From positions 1 to 64,000 of the forward strand of contig JANBPT010000057.1 in the NCBI GenBank assembly GCA_027575765.1: a DNA stretch of 64,000 bases, written 5' to 3'. The notes beneath the pieces are model-generated. The model was not told the DNA's origin. It was given only the letters and a program-made list of their open reading frames with translations, and searched no databases. Numbering within the stretch: position 1 is the stretch's first letter; every line of letters starts with the position of its first letter. This document shows positions 53,801 to 64,000 of this stretch, piece by piece. Position numbers and translations under genes: made by a program. Source of the DNA: Tieghemiomyces parasiticus. Its lineage: Eukaryota; Kickxellomycota; Dimargaritomycetes; Dimargaritales; Dimargaritaceae.

Positions 53801-56800
53801 GACTTCTACCGCTAGATCAAATTTTATTGACCCGTTCGGTTCGATTTTTCTACTTTTCATTTATAGAAGGCGGAAAATTAACGGTTGAGTCACAAGTCTA
53901 AGCAAGACCCTAATGTGGGCCGGTGTTTCATCTCACATTTCCCTATTAAGTGGCTTCCATCCGATGGTTTTTTAGATGCGGGATTCGGAGGTACATACGA
54001 TTACTCTCCCCCAACACGGCCGACCTTCCTAAAGCTCGTTCCCAAGCATGATTCCTACACGGTCCAGTCAGCTATATTTTCCTAAACTAGAAACCTTCAA
54101 CCACCGATCCTTCCTACCCTGCCTTCCCAGTACACGCGCCCACGCCTGTAGTTTGTAGCGGGAGTAATGGCTAACCCGTAAGCAGCCACAGCCCTTTTCC
54201 TGGTCGTTTCCCACTCACACCCCGAGTTTACTAAAGCAGTTCCCTTACAGCGACTCATCACGTTGGTCCTTACTAAATTAGTAAACGTCACACTAATTCA
54301 TTGCCTTCATACTGGGATCTGCAGAATTGAAGAAAAATAAGTATGAATCCGGAATTCTTTGGATTGACCGAGGAGGCTGACGGTAACCTTCAAATATGAA
54401 GGTTTCAACTATGCTGAGACTGAGGTGCCTGGTTAGTGCCTTATATCCCTGACTGGAAAAAGTAATAGCGATGAAAAGGATGGTTGGTGCTAATGGTAAA
54501 TTATTTACGGGGGCGGCTAGTAGCGAAGGGTAGAACACGGAGATCCGAAACTGCTCTTCTTGGTGTAGGATATATCCTCAGTTGCACTATACTTACAGTA
54601 GGCGCTTCCATCGTCACAAAGTCATCCTAATATCCCTGGCACTTAGCAATACCTCTCCATCTCAACCCTGCCTCTGGCGACCAGTCTATTCGCTTACGAA
54701 CACCTACCAAACGCGGACTCAGCGTTCGTGGAACTCGATGAGGATGAATTCTAGCCTACCTGGCGTCGGGGATAAGATCCCTCGGCCACAGTAGCTACGT
54801 AAACCTCCTTCAGGCTACTGCACAGAGTGAGGTTCGCCCGTCTCCCTAATGCGGAGCGGGGTAGGACACCACGGGGGTAACCTTAAACATGACCATGAAC
54901 CAATAGGGGAAAATAGAAGATAACAGTATTCCTCTGGCCATATTGGTGAACAAGTGGGACTGCAGCCCTGACTAGATTGTGTCTCGTTACTTCCTGGCCT
55001 CATCTATAGAAGTAGGGCACAATCAGAATATGGCTACTAGGCCTGGGAGATAGCTGGGTTAGTAGATACCGCTAAGGTGGCCGAAATTCGTCTAATAGAA
55101 TATCTGCCACTCTCGCCTCCCATTTGGTGGAGCAGGCTTAAAGGCCGAATAGCCGGTAACCAACGAGTTTGAGGGCACCGCCCATCGGCCATTCCACACC
55201 GTAGCTGATCGATGGTATCCCTTTTCCTCGCTTACACCATCGGCCGGAGTTATCATGTGGAACTTAGTTTCACCATAGCACCCAACCGGCCAGTATTCTT
55301 TCAGAAAGATGATATCTAAGAAAGGCATTTTATCGATGGCGGGATAAGGACCGGAGTTCGGAGGAAGTAGGTGGTAACACAAGGGAAGGTGACGAGAGTA
55401 ACCACAGTCGAATTCCATAGTATGGCTGCCGTAGCTGGTCAAACTGTAGCGGATGGGAGGAATTGGACAGTAGAGACGAGTCGGACTTTACCACGGAAGA
55501 CAATTTGTGGAGTGGGAGGGGCGGGGATCTTACAAATAGTTCATGGCCAAATAGCACAGCAAGCTTATCCGAACTTGGGTGCTGGGTATTCCGTGGGGAC
55601 AGGGGCTGCGACTGCCCTTGTCCTCTGTGGTATAACGCCCTTTGTCGTTGGGGGCCACAGTTAAACTCGGGCTATCGCCTAAGAATCGGATAGATGTAGA
55701 TTGGATACTAGGCTTACAGGGATTAATTTGCAGATGCCCTGCAGATAACCTAAGGAGGGCAGGGTGAAGAGAGCATTATGGTCACTAGGAAACAGGAGAG
55801 GTCTGTGGGCAAAGGTGGGCTGGCCTTCAAGATTCACTGTCAGTCACGCTCGCCACCCCCCCTGCCCAATTCCCCCTTTCTAGCAAGCGTTGTCTATCAA
55901 CCAACGAACTATACAGTCATATCGCTCCTGCTCCACTCGGTCGCCACGCATGCTTGCAACCATCAACCGTAATCCCATATCCCTGTGTACTCCGGCCTGA
56001 CCTTATTCAGTACCGAAGCCAAATGAGGGCAAATGGGGCTTGTCTTAATAACGGGCCAGAGGGAAGGGGGAGGATCGGCGGCGTCATAGTAAGGCTGACT
56101 GGTTTAAATTACACCGACGTCGTCAGGTCGATGGATAGGAGGAACGCCCCATGAATGAGTATTGGTTATACTGATCGACCGTGCCCTCCCACACCCCTTG
56201 GCCGCCCCCCTCCCGCCCACCCATCACTTTGACGATTCTTTGTTTCCTGAACCGCTTAGTACAGGATTCGGCCAGACCCAATGGGGTTGACCCTTGCCGC
56301 AGGACCCCTGTGCGCCAGCTGAAGGGCGGCTGCGGTGTGTGCACGGACGGACGATGGGAATGGACCGGGGTTTAGGCGCTGGGGCTGACGCCCACCGGGC
56401 ACTTGTCCTCGCTCTACGGCCAGCGGTTTCTGCCCTAATCTTGTCCTCTATATGTGAACAGACTATTGACACGCCAGCGTTGTGTCTATCACACTCCCCG
56501 TATGTTCTGTAGCCAATCCTTTAGCCCCTTCGCCCTCCACCCATATCTTCACATAGACCTTACCGACCCAAGATGGCTTCCAGATATCTAAACGGAATTC
56601 AAACGGGTCCGCATGCCTCCTCTATATGGAGATCCCATTCGTGCGATATATAAGTAAAGGCCCCCGACCCTCGCTTCCTTTCTTTAGATCCGGTGTATCG
56701 TCTATCAGCTTTGCGGATTTTTACACCTTGCCTTGTCTCCGAACCACCCGCAAGTCCCAGCCGTGGCTTTGTACTTTTATCACGCGAGTCCCAACCTTTC

Positions 56801-57185
56801 GTCTACTTACAATAATCACGCACGGCAGACTGTTCAGTCGTACAATCCGTATGCTTTCTGTCAATTTCTCTATTCCACTTTTGAGTCTATGAGTCGCATT
56901 CCTCTGCTGGCCCATTGAAAGCCGTATCACTTGGTTATCCCACCTGTTCTTCTCATTACGCCGCCGCAGCGTATCCATATCACATTGTTTATGTCTGTAT
57001 TTATATACTACCTGGTTGCTTATCACTTGACCGCCCTTGACCACATCTGATCTCCTCGGAAGGCTTCGATGGTGTGATATCGCTCATTTAAGCTAACTCA
57101 TCGACGTCACCCTCATTCTTTTTACAGTTGGTGCCAATCCGGCCCGAATGGATCCTTAGTTCCGTTGCACTTCTCCTTAACCATC
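50821..57185. other. Gene-sparse block, right of the fungalysin gene (6.4 kb)
   Basis: The longest gene-free stretch in the window. No reading frame above about 100 codons has good context or coding bias, and I see no transposase, reverse transcriptase, terminal repeat or tRNA. Near the right end a TATATAAG at 56647-56654 lies 532 bases upstream of the next gene, and a strong acceptor-like CTTTTTACAG ends at about 57126. Together they suggest a spliced 5' leader for that gene. Confidence 0.5.
56647..56654 (+). promoter_or_regulatory. TATA-like element, possibly of the second Myb/SANT-like gene
   Basis: TATATAAG, 532 bases upstream of the ATG at 57186. The distance would fit a leader with an intron ending at the TTTTTACAG near 57126; the donor was not identified. 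Confidence 0.3.
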
Positions 57186-58448
57186 ATGAAAAATAATTCA
57201 CAGGAAAATGGACACGGCACCGGATACCGCAGCCCGGATAGGTCGCGGGCCCCGGTCGAAGCCTATACTCCCCGTGGGCCGCTGCTACCGCAGCAACAAC
57301 GCCAGGCCGAGGGTCGAACTTCTCATTGTCTACCCGCTTTTCACCGGCCAGAACGGCTGCCGCCGATCGTTACTCGGAATTCACTCTCACACCGCCCCAA
57401 CCGCCCCTACGATGCCGCTACACACGACTACCCCGGCCACCCTTCGTCGTCACCGACGATCCTACCACCGTGTTCGCTGGCACTACCCAGCCTAGGTGTG
57501 CTGCACCCGTCGGGATATACGCCACCTCCCCTAGCCCACGAGTATGCAGCCCGGCGGCGATCCTACGACGAGATGAACGGCACTACCCCCCCTTTCGTCC
57601 GCACCAACTACGGACCCCCCGTACCCGCCTTACCGGGTCTCGCCGGTATCTCCGAGACGGCCACCACGCCGACCTGTGGCCAGCTCCATCCGACGGATCC
57701 ACAGAGCGTCCCCACGAGTGACGGACGCACGGTGACCACTTGGCGGCCCGACGAAATACGCCTGCTGGTCACCTGCCGAGACCAAATGGCAGCCGAATTT
57801 GCGACGGTCAAGCGCAATCACGGGCTGTGGGAGAAGATTTCCGAAAAGCTCCGGGCTGCCCGCAGTGACAAGTCGGGGATTCAGTGCCGGCACAAGTGGA
57901 AAAACATGTCCCGAATGACCAAGGAGAATGACGATTTCAACCGTACCCATCCGCCAAGCGAACACCGTCACAGCGAGTTTGACGACGATATCCGCCGGAT
58001 TAACCTTCGGACCGGTGCTATGCCACCATCTGTTGTGTCCTACGAGGGATCCAATCTATCCGTCTCGGCCCTGGACACACCCACCGGCACAACGATAGTC
58101 ACTGCCGCCCCGGCTGAAACGGGCCTGTCCGTGGAGCGCGGATCCAGCAGCGACATGGAGCCCTCAACCTCCTCCGCTATACCATCATTGCAGGTAACCT
58201 GCATCGAACCTGTAAACCAACCACCCTCACTCAAACGACGTCGGGCCGACACTGACCCGGTTGGCAGGCCAGTTCCATCATTATGGGAAATGACCAAACG
58301 TCTGACCACCCTGAAAAGCATGGTGGCCGCGGTGGAAGTTCGGCAGACCGCTACGGAAGACTTGGCCAGGACAACGGTCGAGCGGCTCGATGGAATCACC
58401 AAATTATTACATGAGATCTTGAGAGGGCGCAGCGCAGCCTCGCAATAA
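57186..58448 (+). CDS. Myb/SANT-like (trihelix) DNA-binding protein
   Basis: 420 residues from the ATG at 57186 (ACCATC before it); the frame is open further upstream but has no ATG. Residues 1-180 are Pro/Ser/Arg-rich and disordered. At about 184-245 is a Myb/SANT-like trihelix domain: TWRPDEIRLLVTCRDQM, then LWEKISEKLRAARSDKSG, then CRHKWKNMSRMTKEND, with the aromatic and basic positions expected. A low-complexity acidic and Ser/Thr region follows, then a basic KRRRAD patch (a possible nuclear signal) and a C-terminal helix region (LWEMTKRLTTLKSMVAAVE ... RLDGITKLLHEILR) likely used for dimerisation. It is probably a transcription factor; the target is unknown. It differs in sequence from the gene at 42092-43459 but has the same architecture. 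Confidence 0.75.
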   Translation: MKNNSQENGHGTGYRSPDRSRAPVEAYTPRGPLLPQQQRQAEGRTSHCLPAFHRPERLPPIVTRNSLSHRPNRPYDAATHDYPGHPSSSPTILPPCSLALPSLGVLHPSGYTPPPLAHEYAARRRSYDEMNGTTPPFVRTNYGPPVPALPGLAGISETATTPTCGQLHPTDPQSVPTSDGRTVTTWRPDEIRLLVTCRDQMAAEFATVKRNHGLWEKISEKLRAARSDKSGIQCRHKWKNMSRMTKENDDFNRTHPPSEHRHSEFDDDIRRINLRTGAMPPSVVSYEGSNLSVSALDTPTGTTIVTAAPAETGLSVERGSSSDMEPSTSSAIPSLQVTCIEPVNQPPSLKRRRADTDPVGRPVPSLWEMTKRLTTLKSMVAAVEVRQTATEDLARTTVERLDGITKLLHEILRGRSAASQ

Positions 58449-60200
58449 ACGCGGACAATATGCCGGCGCCTTACCTGCCAACGTGGATGCGGGGATTTCG
58501 GGTTTAACGTTCTTCCTTGGTATTTGTGTTTGCTTTTATTTATATTTCTTGCAACTTGTTGTTCAGACAGGTATGTGTGGTAGGCCAGTCCCTGAGGAGT
58601 GGTTTATTGCAATACATGCAAGATAGATATAAGTAAAGATAAAGACATTGGTGGTTAAATTTGTAGGCTTATTTAGCCAGGAAGTGTGTAGAGGGTTGGG
58701 ACTTGATTGGGTCTCGGTAGTTAGCCCCGAAGGGTTCCTGGTATGTTTGCCATGGTCAATCGTTGGCACTAAAGGGGTGGTGCTTGTTCCTGTATGGCTT
58801 CACGATGGCTTGCAGGGTTCTGTGGAACGTCGGCTTTTGGATACTAACAGTACGCGTATTAACTGGCAGTCCCCTAGCTGGCAGATATTTCTGAGATATT
58901 AACGCGCAATCAAGCTCAGCGGCTTATATTATTTTTTCATATTCGCCACAGCCGCGAACGCTGGCAAGCGATTGGTCGAACGAGGTCTATCGTGCCGCTC
59001 CTGGCCACCCAGTGGCGATCGGAGTTGGTTCATGACATCACGTCGATACTACTCTAGTTGGCGGGTTACAAGCTACTCTCGATGACAGAATACGGATTAT
59101 TGTAACTCCAAATATAGCACGTCTCATAACGTGGACCGCTAGTCTGCCTACTGGTCTCAGCCGATTCGAACGTCACGTATGTGGTCCACGACCTTAGTTT
59201 GGTGAGCTTGGGCCCAAGATGACCATCACCGTTAGGGAGCTGGCAGAGAGAGGTTGTAGGCAGTAAGGTATTTGGCTCGCTACGTCTAGATTCGCAAGTT
59301 TCGCAGGGGGTGGGTGCGGTAGATAAGTGACCCTCGGATTCTGCTTTATTTACCCTCTAGGTGACACATTGTCGGGCCGCAATGAGTAAACACCTGGGGC
59401 CGGGAATTCGTCGTCTACCTACCTCGGTGCCGCAGCAGTACTGCTACTTGACTCCAGAATGGCTGGCCAGCAGCCCGTGTCCTGCCTTGCGTCCCCACTC
59501 TACGTTGTAGATGGTAAACCTCTCCTCTGACACTCTTGGATGTCCCTAGTCACCGGGTTCGCCCTGCCAGCGCCTGTTAGAATGCGGTGCGGAAGGTGTG
59601 CTCCGCCGAGGATCCCACAATTCCCAGAGTCATGGTGTCTGGAAACTACCGACACGTTGACCCAGACGGGGAACATGCGCGGAAAGGCGGCTTGTATGGT
59701 GACCCTTCTGACCTGCAGCTGGTTCACACCCCATCCGCCACCATCAATCAGACCCGCTCCACCTCAATGCGGTCTGGATGCAGCCACCCCCTTGGTCGTT
59801 CCCACCCTTGTTTGAGTTCTTGCTGCCAGGCCCTGTCACATCGGTCACACAGATATTTACCGACACACCCCATTCCTTGGCCCGCAATCAAAGGCCCTCC
59901 CCGCCGGTGAAGTGTTCTCCGCCCCTGACGTTGTCTCTATTGCCAGTGGGGTTAAACACCTTCTGTCCCTATGTGCCCCGCCTAGTCCTCTCTCTCTCTC
60001 TGTCTCTTGATATATCCTTACATAGCACACGTTTTGTTAACTTCCTTGTGTCTACTTACCAGCTGCCCTCGGAATACCGGGTTCCCTGCCAATCCCTGGT
60101 TATTCCTACCCACTCCCGTAGGATCGCCGCGGCAACCTCCACCTCCAGCCCATCTCAACTACCTTCGGCACTCCGACCCCGCCCCTCACCAGCGATCGCC
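58449..60200. other. Intergenic, 1.75 kb
   Basis: It holds the AT-rich 3' region of the Myb/SANT-like gene and the leader of the phosphotransferase gene. From about 59,700 the DNA is C/T-rich, with a CT-repeat run at 59,990-60,005. The frame of the next gene is open back to 59,778, but its first good ATG is at 60201. No other gene. Confidence 0.55.
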
Positions 60201-61385
60201 ATGGCCAAGGGTTCCGTGTACATCCCGGAGGTCGACCTTCCAAACCTCCACAAGTACAAGTACAGCGGCACAGACAAGTCGCTCCTCTCGCGGTATGTGC
60301 TGTGTCACTACTGGAACAACCTGGTTAAGGTGTTCCCCATGTGGATGGCTCCCAACCTCATCACCTTCCTGGGCTTCTGCTTCGTCCTGGTGAACTTCGC
60401 CACCCTGCTGTACTACGACCCTACCCTGGAGAAGGAGTCCCCGGCCTGGGTGTACTACAGCTACGGGCTGGGTCTGTGGATATACGCCTCCCTCGATGCC
60501 ATCGACGGCAAGCAGGCGCGTCGCACGGGCCAGTCTGGACCCCTGGGTGAGCTGTTCGACCACGGCTGTGATTCACTTAACACCACCATCGAAATGGTTA
60601 TCGCCTCGTCGGTGTTTGGCCTGGGTCGCACCTGGTGGACCGTCGTCATTGTGTGGGTGGGCCTCTTCAACTTTTACCTATCCACCATGGAGGAGTACCA
60701 TACCGGGACCCTGTACTTGGGCTACTTTAGCGGCCCCGTTGAAGGCATTACCATCTCGTGCCTGTTATACGCCCTGACCGGCTATGTGGGCCAGTCCGTC
60801 TGGTTCACCGACTACAAGCAGCTGCTACCCCTGCCGGCCTCGCTAGCCGATCACCTGCCTGACGGCGCCCTAAACCACTCCTTCGTCGTGTTCGGCCTGG
60901 TGGCCATGCTGCCGAATCTGATCAACAGTATCCATAACGTTTACGAGGCTCGCAGCCGCGCCGGCAAGCCTTTCCTACCGGCCTTGGTCACCGTGCTGCC
61001 CTTCGTGGTCGCCAGCGCCCTAGGTTACTTGTGGCTGGACGCCTCTCCGGCACTGCTCCATCAGCATCTGGTCAGCTTCTTCGTCTTCATCACCTTCGGC
61101 TTCGGCTACACGGTCGGCCGCATGATCGTGGCCCACGTAACCAAAGCCCCCTTCCCACTGGTCAACGTTATGTTCATCCCGCTCCTCCTCGGCGCGGCCA
61201 ATGCCCAACTCGCCCGCTTCGGTCTACCGCACCTCCTGACCCAGGCCAACGAGCACTACATGGTTTACGCCGCTGTGGCTTACGCTGCCGTGGTCTACCT
61301 CCATTTTGCCCACACCGTGGTTGACCAGATCTGCGATTATCTCGATATCTGGTGCTTCCGCATCAAGCACAAGAAGACCATGTAG
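60201..61385 (+). CDS. Choline/ethanolamine phosphotransferase
   Basis: Single exon, 394 residues, the size of yeast Cpt1 and Ept1. The CDP-alcohol phosphotransferase signature is complete: DGKQARRTGQSGPLGELFDHGCD at about 100-122, with the two Asp at each end and the central Gly. The WNNLVKVFPMWMAPNLITFLGF segment precedes it, and about ten hydrophobic helices follow, as expected for this ER and Golgi membrane enzyme. It transfers phosphocholine or phosphoethanolamine from CDP-alcohol to diacylglycerol, the last step of the Kennedy pathway. Cpt1 and Ept1 activities cannot be separated from sequence alone, so no symbol is given. The ATG sits in GATCGCC context after a long C/T leader. Confidence 0.93.
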   Translation: MAKGSVYIPEVDLPNLHKYKYSGTDKSLLSRYVLCHYWNNLVKVFPMWMAPNLITFLGFCFVLVNFATLLYYDPTLEKESPAWVYYSYGLGLWIYASLDAIDGKQARRTGQSGPLGELFDHGCDSLNTTIEMVIASSVFGLGRTWWTVVIVWVGLFNFYLSTMEEYHTGTLYLGYFSGPVEGITISCLLYALTGYVGQSVWFTDYKQLLPLPASLADHLPDGALNHSFVVFGLVAMLPNLINSIHNVYEARSRAGKPFLPALVTVLPFVVASALGYLWLDASPALLHQHLVSFFVFITFGFGYTVGRMIVAHVTKAPFPLVNVMFIPLLLGAANAQLARFGLPHLLTQANEHYMVYAAVAYAAVVYLHFAHTVVDQICDYLDIWCFRIKHKKTM

Positions 61386-61979
61386 TATTTTTTTTACCGG
61401 TCTAAGTTATCCAAAGTTTCGTATTGATGCTGTTTTTGCGGTATGCATTCGCTCGTAGCAAGTCACTGCGAGCTCAACCCATTACAATTGCAGGGACTAT
61501 TAAAGATCAAAAGTGGCAAGCAGAGCATATGGTACCCCCTAGTGTAACTGAAGATGGTCGGAAGTCCATTAGGTCTATGATGAAAGGTACCTGGTCAGAG
61601 GTCAAAGTTGGAAGGTTCCGGTGCAGCCAAATCGATTGTTCCTTACATGATATAACGGATGGCCAGCAAACAGTCACTGCCGCACTGGTCCCGACCGATA
61701 CGCCGCACGACGTCTGCGATTGTCTGATCGGCAACCATCGCTGGCCAGTTTGGTCACAGCTTAATCCCCAGATGGCGGTGAGCATGTAAGGGCACACCCT
61801 CCGACCGCCGCGCTGCCACCTGTATCACTGTTGACATTAACAGTGTTGACTGCCAACGAAGGCAAGTGTACCACATTCCGTGTTGACTCAAACGGACCCC
61901 ATTTCCCTTCTTCCCTGCTTTCTTACTGATCTCCTAGTCTTCTATTGCCCATCGCTCACTTCCATTCTGTTTGTTTAGG
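61386..61979. other. Phosphotransferase-Cdt2 intergenic region
   Basis: About 600 bases. A frame of about 120 codons at 61,424-61,789 starts near ATGCTG, but it lacks coding bias and encodes nothing recognisable. The acceptor-like TTTGTTTAG directly before the Cdt2 ATG hints at an intron in the leader. Confidence 0.5.
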
Positions 61980-64000
61980 ATGCCCGCCGATTCGCTGCGG
62001 GGCGTAGCCAGCGAACTGGCCTGGCGGGAGACCAGCTTCGGGCGGGCCTCGGCCTACCGGTCCGCCCCATGGCACCGGCTCACGGGTAGGCCCCAAGGTC
62101 CCGTGCTCCGCCACTACCTTGGGCTGTTCGCCCACACGTCCGAACAGGTCTATCGTTTCCCGTTGGCCAGCGAAACCGGGGCCCCGCTGTTCGCCTGTCA
62201 GTTCAACCCACAACCCGCCCTGGCCCATTTCTGCCTGACCGCCAGTGAAGGAGGTCTACTCCTCCTGGCCGACACACGGCCCGGTCAATTTACGACTGGT
62301 CGCCCGACGGCGGAGGACCTTCCGCAGTCGTATTCCGGGTGGATGGCCCACGCCAACGCCATCTTTGACGTGCAATGGCATGCCGACGGTCGGCGAGCAC
62401 TGTCTGCCGCGGGGGACCAGACCATCAAGTTGTGGGATGTGGAGACCCGCCAGTGCACTGCCCGCTTCCCGGCCCATGAGGGTAGCGTCAAGGCCTGCGC
62501 GTGGAACCCGTCCGAACCGAACGTGTTTGCCTCCGCAGGCCGTGACGGCCGGGTCGTGATTTGGGACCTGCGCTGCGCCAGCCGGCCCGAACCCGGGGAG
62601 GATACGGCCCTGGTGCGCGTGTACCGCCCCAGCGACGTGATCCAGAATGCCCATTCGGTTCTGGATTCCTTAGCCGGTTCGGGTACGGGAACCAGTGGCC
62701 TCGTGGGGACCGGATCGGTCACTGAGGCCACGAAACGCAAGCGACCCTCCACGCCCACTTCTAGTCCGGCGCGCAATCGTGTTCGGTCGATCATGCCCGG
62801 TAGTCCCTCCGCTGGCCGGTCACCCACGCGGCGACTCGCTAAACCACGAGCGGGCGTCGGGCCCGTCCAAAGCGCTACATCCGTCCTCTACATCCCCCAT
62901 AGCCCGTTCTGTTTAGCCAGTGCCGGGGTGCTCAACGGGTAAGTTGTCGACCTGACCTCGTTCGTAGCCTGGCCACGCTGCCGCTCCGCCCATTTTCTAT
63001 GTATATCGCGCGGCAGAGGCAATGTGGTGGGCGGGCCTCTCAGTCGGGGCCACTGAGGTGGCGGTATTCTTTGTTGGTCAGAGCTAACCCTAACCATTAC
63101 TTATACCCTACTCCATATATCACCTCTTTTTTAAATATGATATATCGTTCCCTACATCTAGTACCGTAAAGTACTGGGACACCCGCCGCCTTGGTCGACA
63201 CATGGGCCAGGCGCACCCTCAGCCCACTATGGCTTGCCCCGCATTGAGAGACTATCAACCCACACGAGGTAAATCCCTTATTATTCACCGTGAAATCAAC
63301 TAGACAACCATCTCGCCCCATCGGGCTGCCCCACTTCTATCGCACCAATAGTTAGGGATGCAGTTGACCGGGCTCTACACGGTTAGGAGGGAGGGGCAGA
63401 CGATGGCACTGACCGATCGATCATCACCCTATTTTACTGTACACTGACCTTCTTCCCTTCACAGGTCTGGCCTCCCTAGCGGCGACCCCCGACGGTTCGC
63501 GTCTTTTCGCTTTGTCACTCGACAACAGGTAAGCGCTAAGAAGCATAACTGCCGGTCGCTTTATACCATGTACCTGCAAGACGGGGCCGAACCGCAGTTG
63601 TTACGCCTGCTGCTTACGTCAATGATGACTAATGTAACTAGGGCATTTTGCCCGCCACTGTTTGATTCTCAACCCAACCTCCTCCACGCGCACTACAGTA
63701 TTCACATGTACGATAGTCAAAACCTACAACGTTACCTAGGGGCCCTGACGGGCCCTAATTTCAAGTGTGCCTCCGTCTACCTCAAAATGAGCATCAGTCC
63801 TGATAGCAACTACCTAGCGTCGGGCTCGACCACGGGCGATATTTACGTGTGGTCACTTCATCAGCCGTCGTCACTCGCGCCGGTGGTCCTTCAATCCCAC
63901 CGCCGGGAAGTGAGCGCCGTATCGTGGTCCCAGGCCCGCGCCAATACCCTCGCATCATGTTCCGACGATTGCAGCCTACGGGTGTGGGAAATTAATTGGG
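61980..64000 (+). CDS. CDT2: CRL4 substrate receptor, WD40 protein (runs off the right edge)
   Basis: Four exons are visible: 61980-62938, 63162-63268, 63465-63528 and 63699 to the edge. All three introns keep the frame (donors GTAAGT, GTAAAT, GTAAGC; acceptors CATCTAG, CTTCACAG, CACTACAG). About 496 residues are read. The WD40 propeller matches animal DTL and S. pombe Cdt2: WMAHANAIFDVQWHADG, SAAGDQTIKLWDVET, FASAGRDGRVVIWDLR, LNGTVKYWDTRRLG (across the first splice), SIHMYD and SCSDDCSLRVWEINW. A basic Ser/Pro insertion (about 240-300, with KRKRPSTP) sits inside the propeller. Cdt2 brings PCNA-bound Cdt1 and other proteins to the Cul4-Ddb1 ubiquitin ligase, preventing re-replication. S. cerevisiae lacks it. 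The start is close to the phosphotransferase 3' end. Confidence 0.9.

Noticed and set aside
61424..61789. 121-codon plus-strand frame between the phosphotransferase and Cdt2
   Set aside because: A long frame is also open on the opposite strand, codon bias is absent and no domain is seen.
1..64000. CRISPR arrays, bacterial operons or phage genes
   Set aside because: Spliced genes, TATA boxes and fungal families show this is eukaryotic nuclear DNA; no direct-repeat arrays were seen.

Overview
The window is nuclear DNA from a filamentous-type fungus. Supporting genes are a fungalysin-family (M36) secreted protease, Mpe1, Spb1, Rer2, Tsc13 and a Cpt1/Ept1-type phosphotransferase. Coding regions are GC-rich, and introns are few, short and bounded by GTAAGT-like donors and pyrimidine-AG acceptors. 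Several genes are of kinds absent from the model yeasts but known in animals: a Spindly-like dynein adaptor, an AFG2B-like AAA ATPase, a CINP-like protein and Cdt2. This points to an early-diverging fungal lineage. A zoopagomycete or kickxellomycete relative is my guess, not something the sequence proves.

Layout. 1-2.1 kb: the 5' part of an unidentified minus-strand gene and a small ankyrin-repeat gene. 2.1-8.9 kb: a gene-sparse block with three tandem paralogues (3101-4342, 5501-6526, 7478-8488) of a secreted family I do not recognise. 8.9-10.5 kb: a four-exon HSDL2-like short-chain dehydrogenase that has lost most catalytic motifs. 13-15.4 kb: an AFG2B-like double AAA ATPase and a small helical protein. 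16-25.6 kb: a two-exon Spindly-like protein and a kinesin-6. 27.9-32.2 kb: a CINP-like gene and the cis-prenyltransferase Rer2, both on the minus strand. 33.2-33.6 kb: a small secreted protein with a dibasic-flanked hydrophobic segment. 35.2-43.5 kb: a compact housekeeping run of Spb1, Tsc13, Mpe1 and a Myb/SANT-like DNA-binding protein. 43.5-57.2 kb: a second gene-sparse block whose only clear gene is the fungalysin protease. 57.2-64 kb: a second Myb/SANT-like protein, a Cpt1/Ept1-type phosphotransferase and the first four exons of Cdt2, which runs off the end.

How the genes fit together. Two groups stand out. One is mitotic: Spindly-like protein and kinesin-6 lie next to each other, with the replication-licensing factor Cdt2 further on. 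The other is an AAA machine: the AFG2B-like and CINP-like proteins are partners in the animal 55LCC complex and sit 13 kb apart here. All confident secreted-protein genes lie in the gene-poor stretches, and most have a TATA-type element 150-215 bases upstream of the start codon. The rest are ordinary housekeeping genes for ribosome assembly, dolichol and lipid synthesis, and mRNA 3'-end formation. No tRNA, rRNA, CRISPR array or intact transposon was found.
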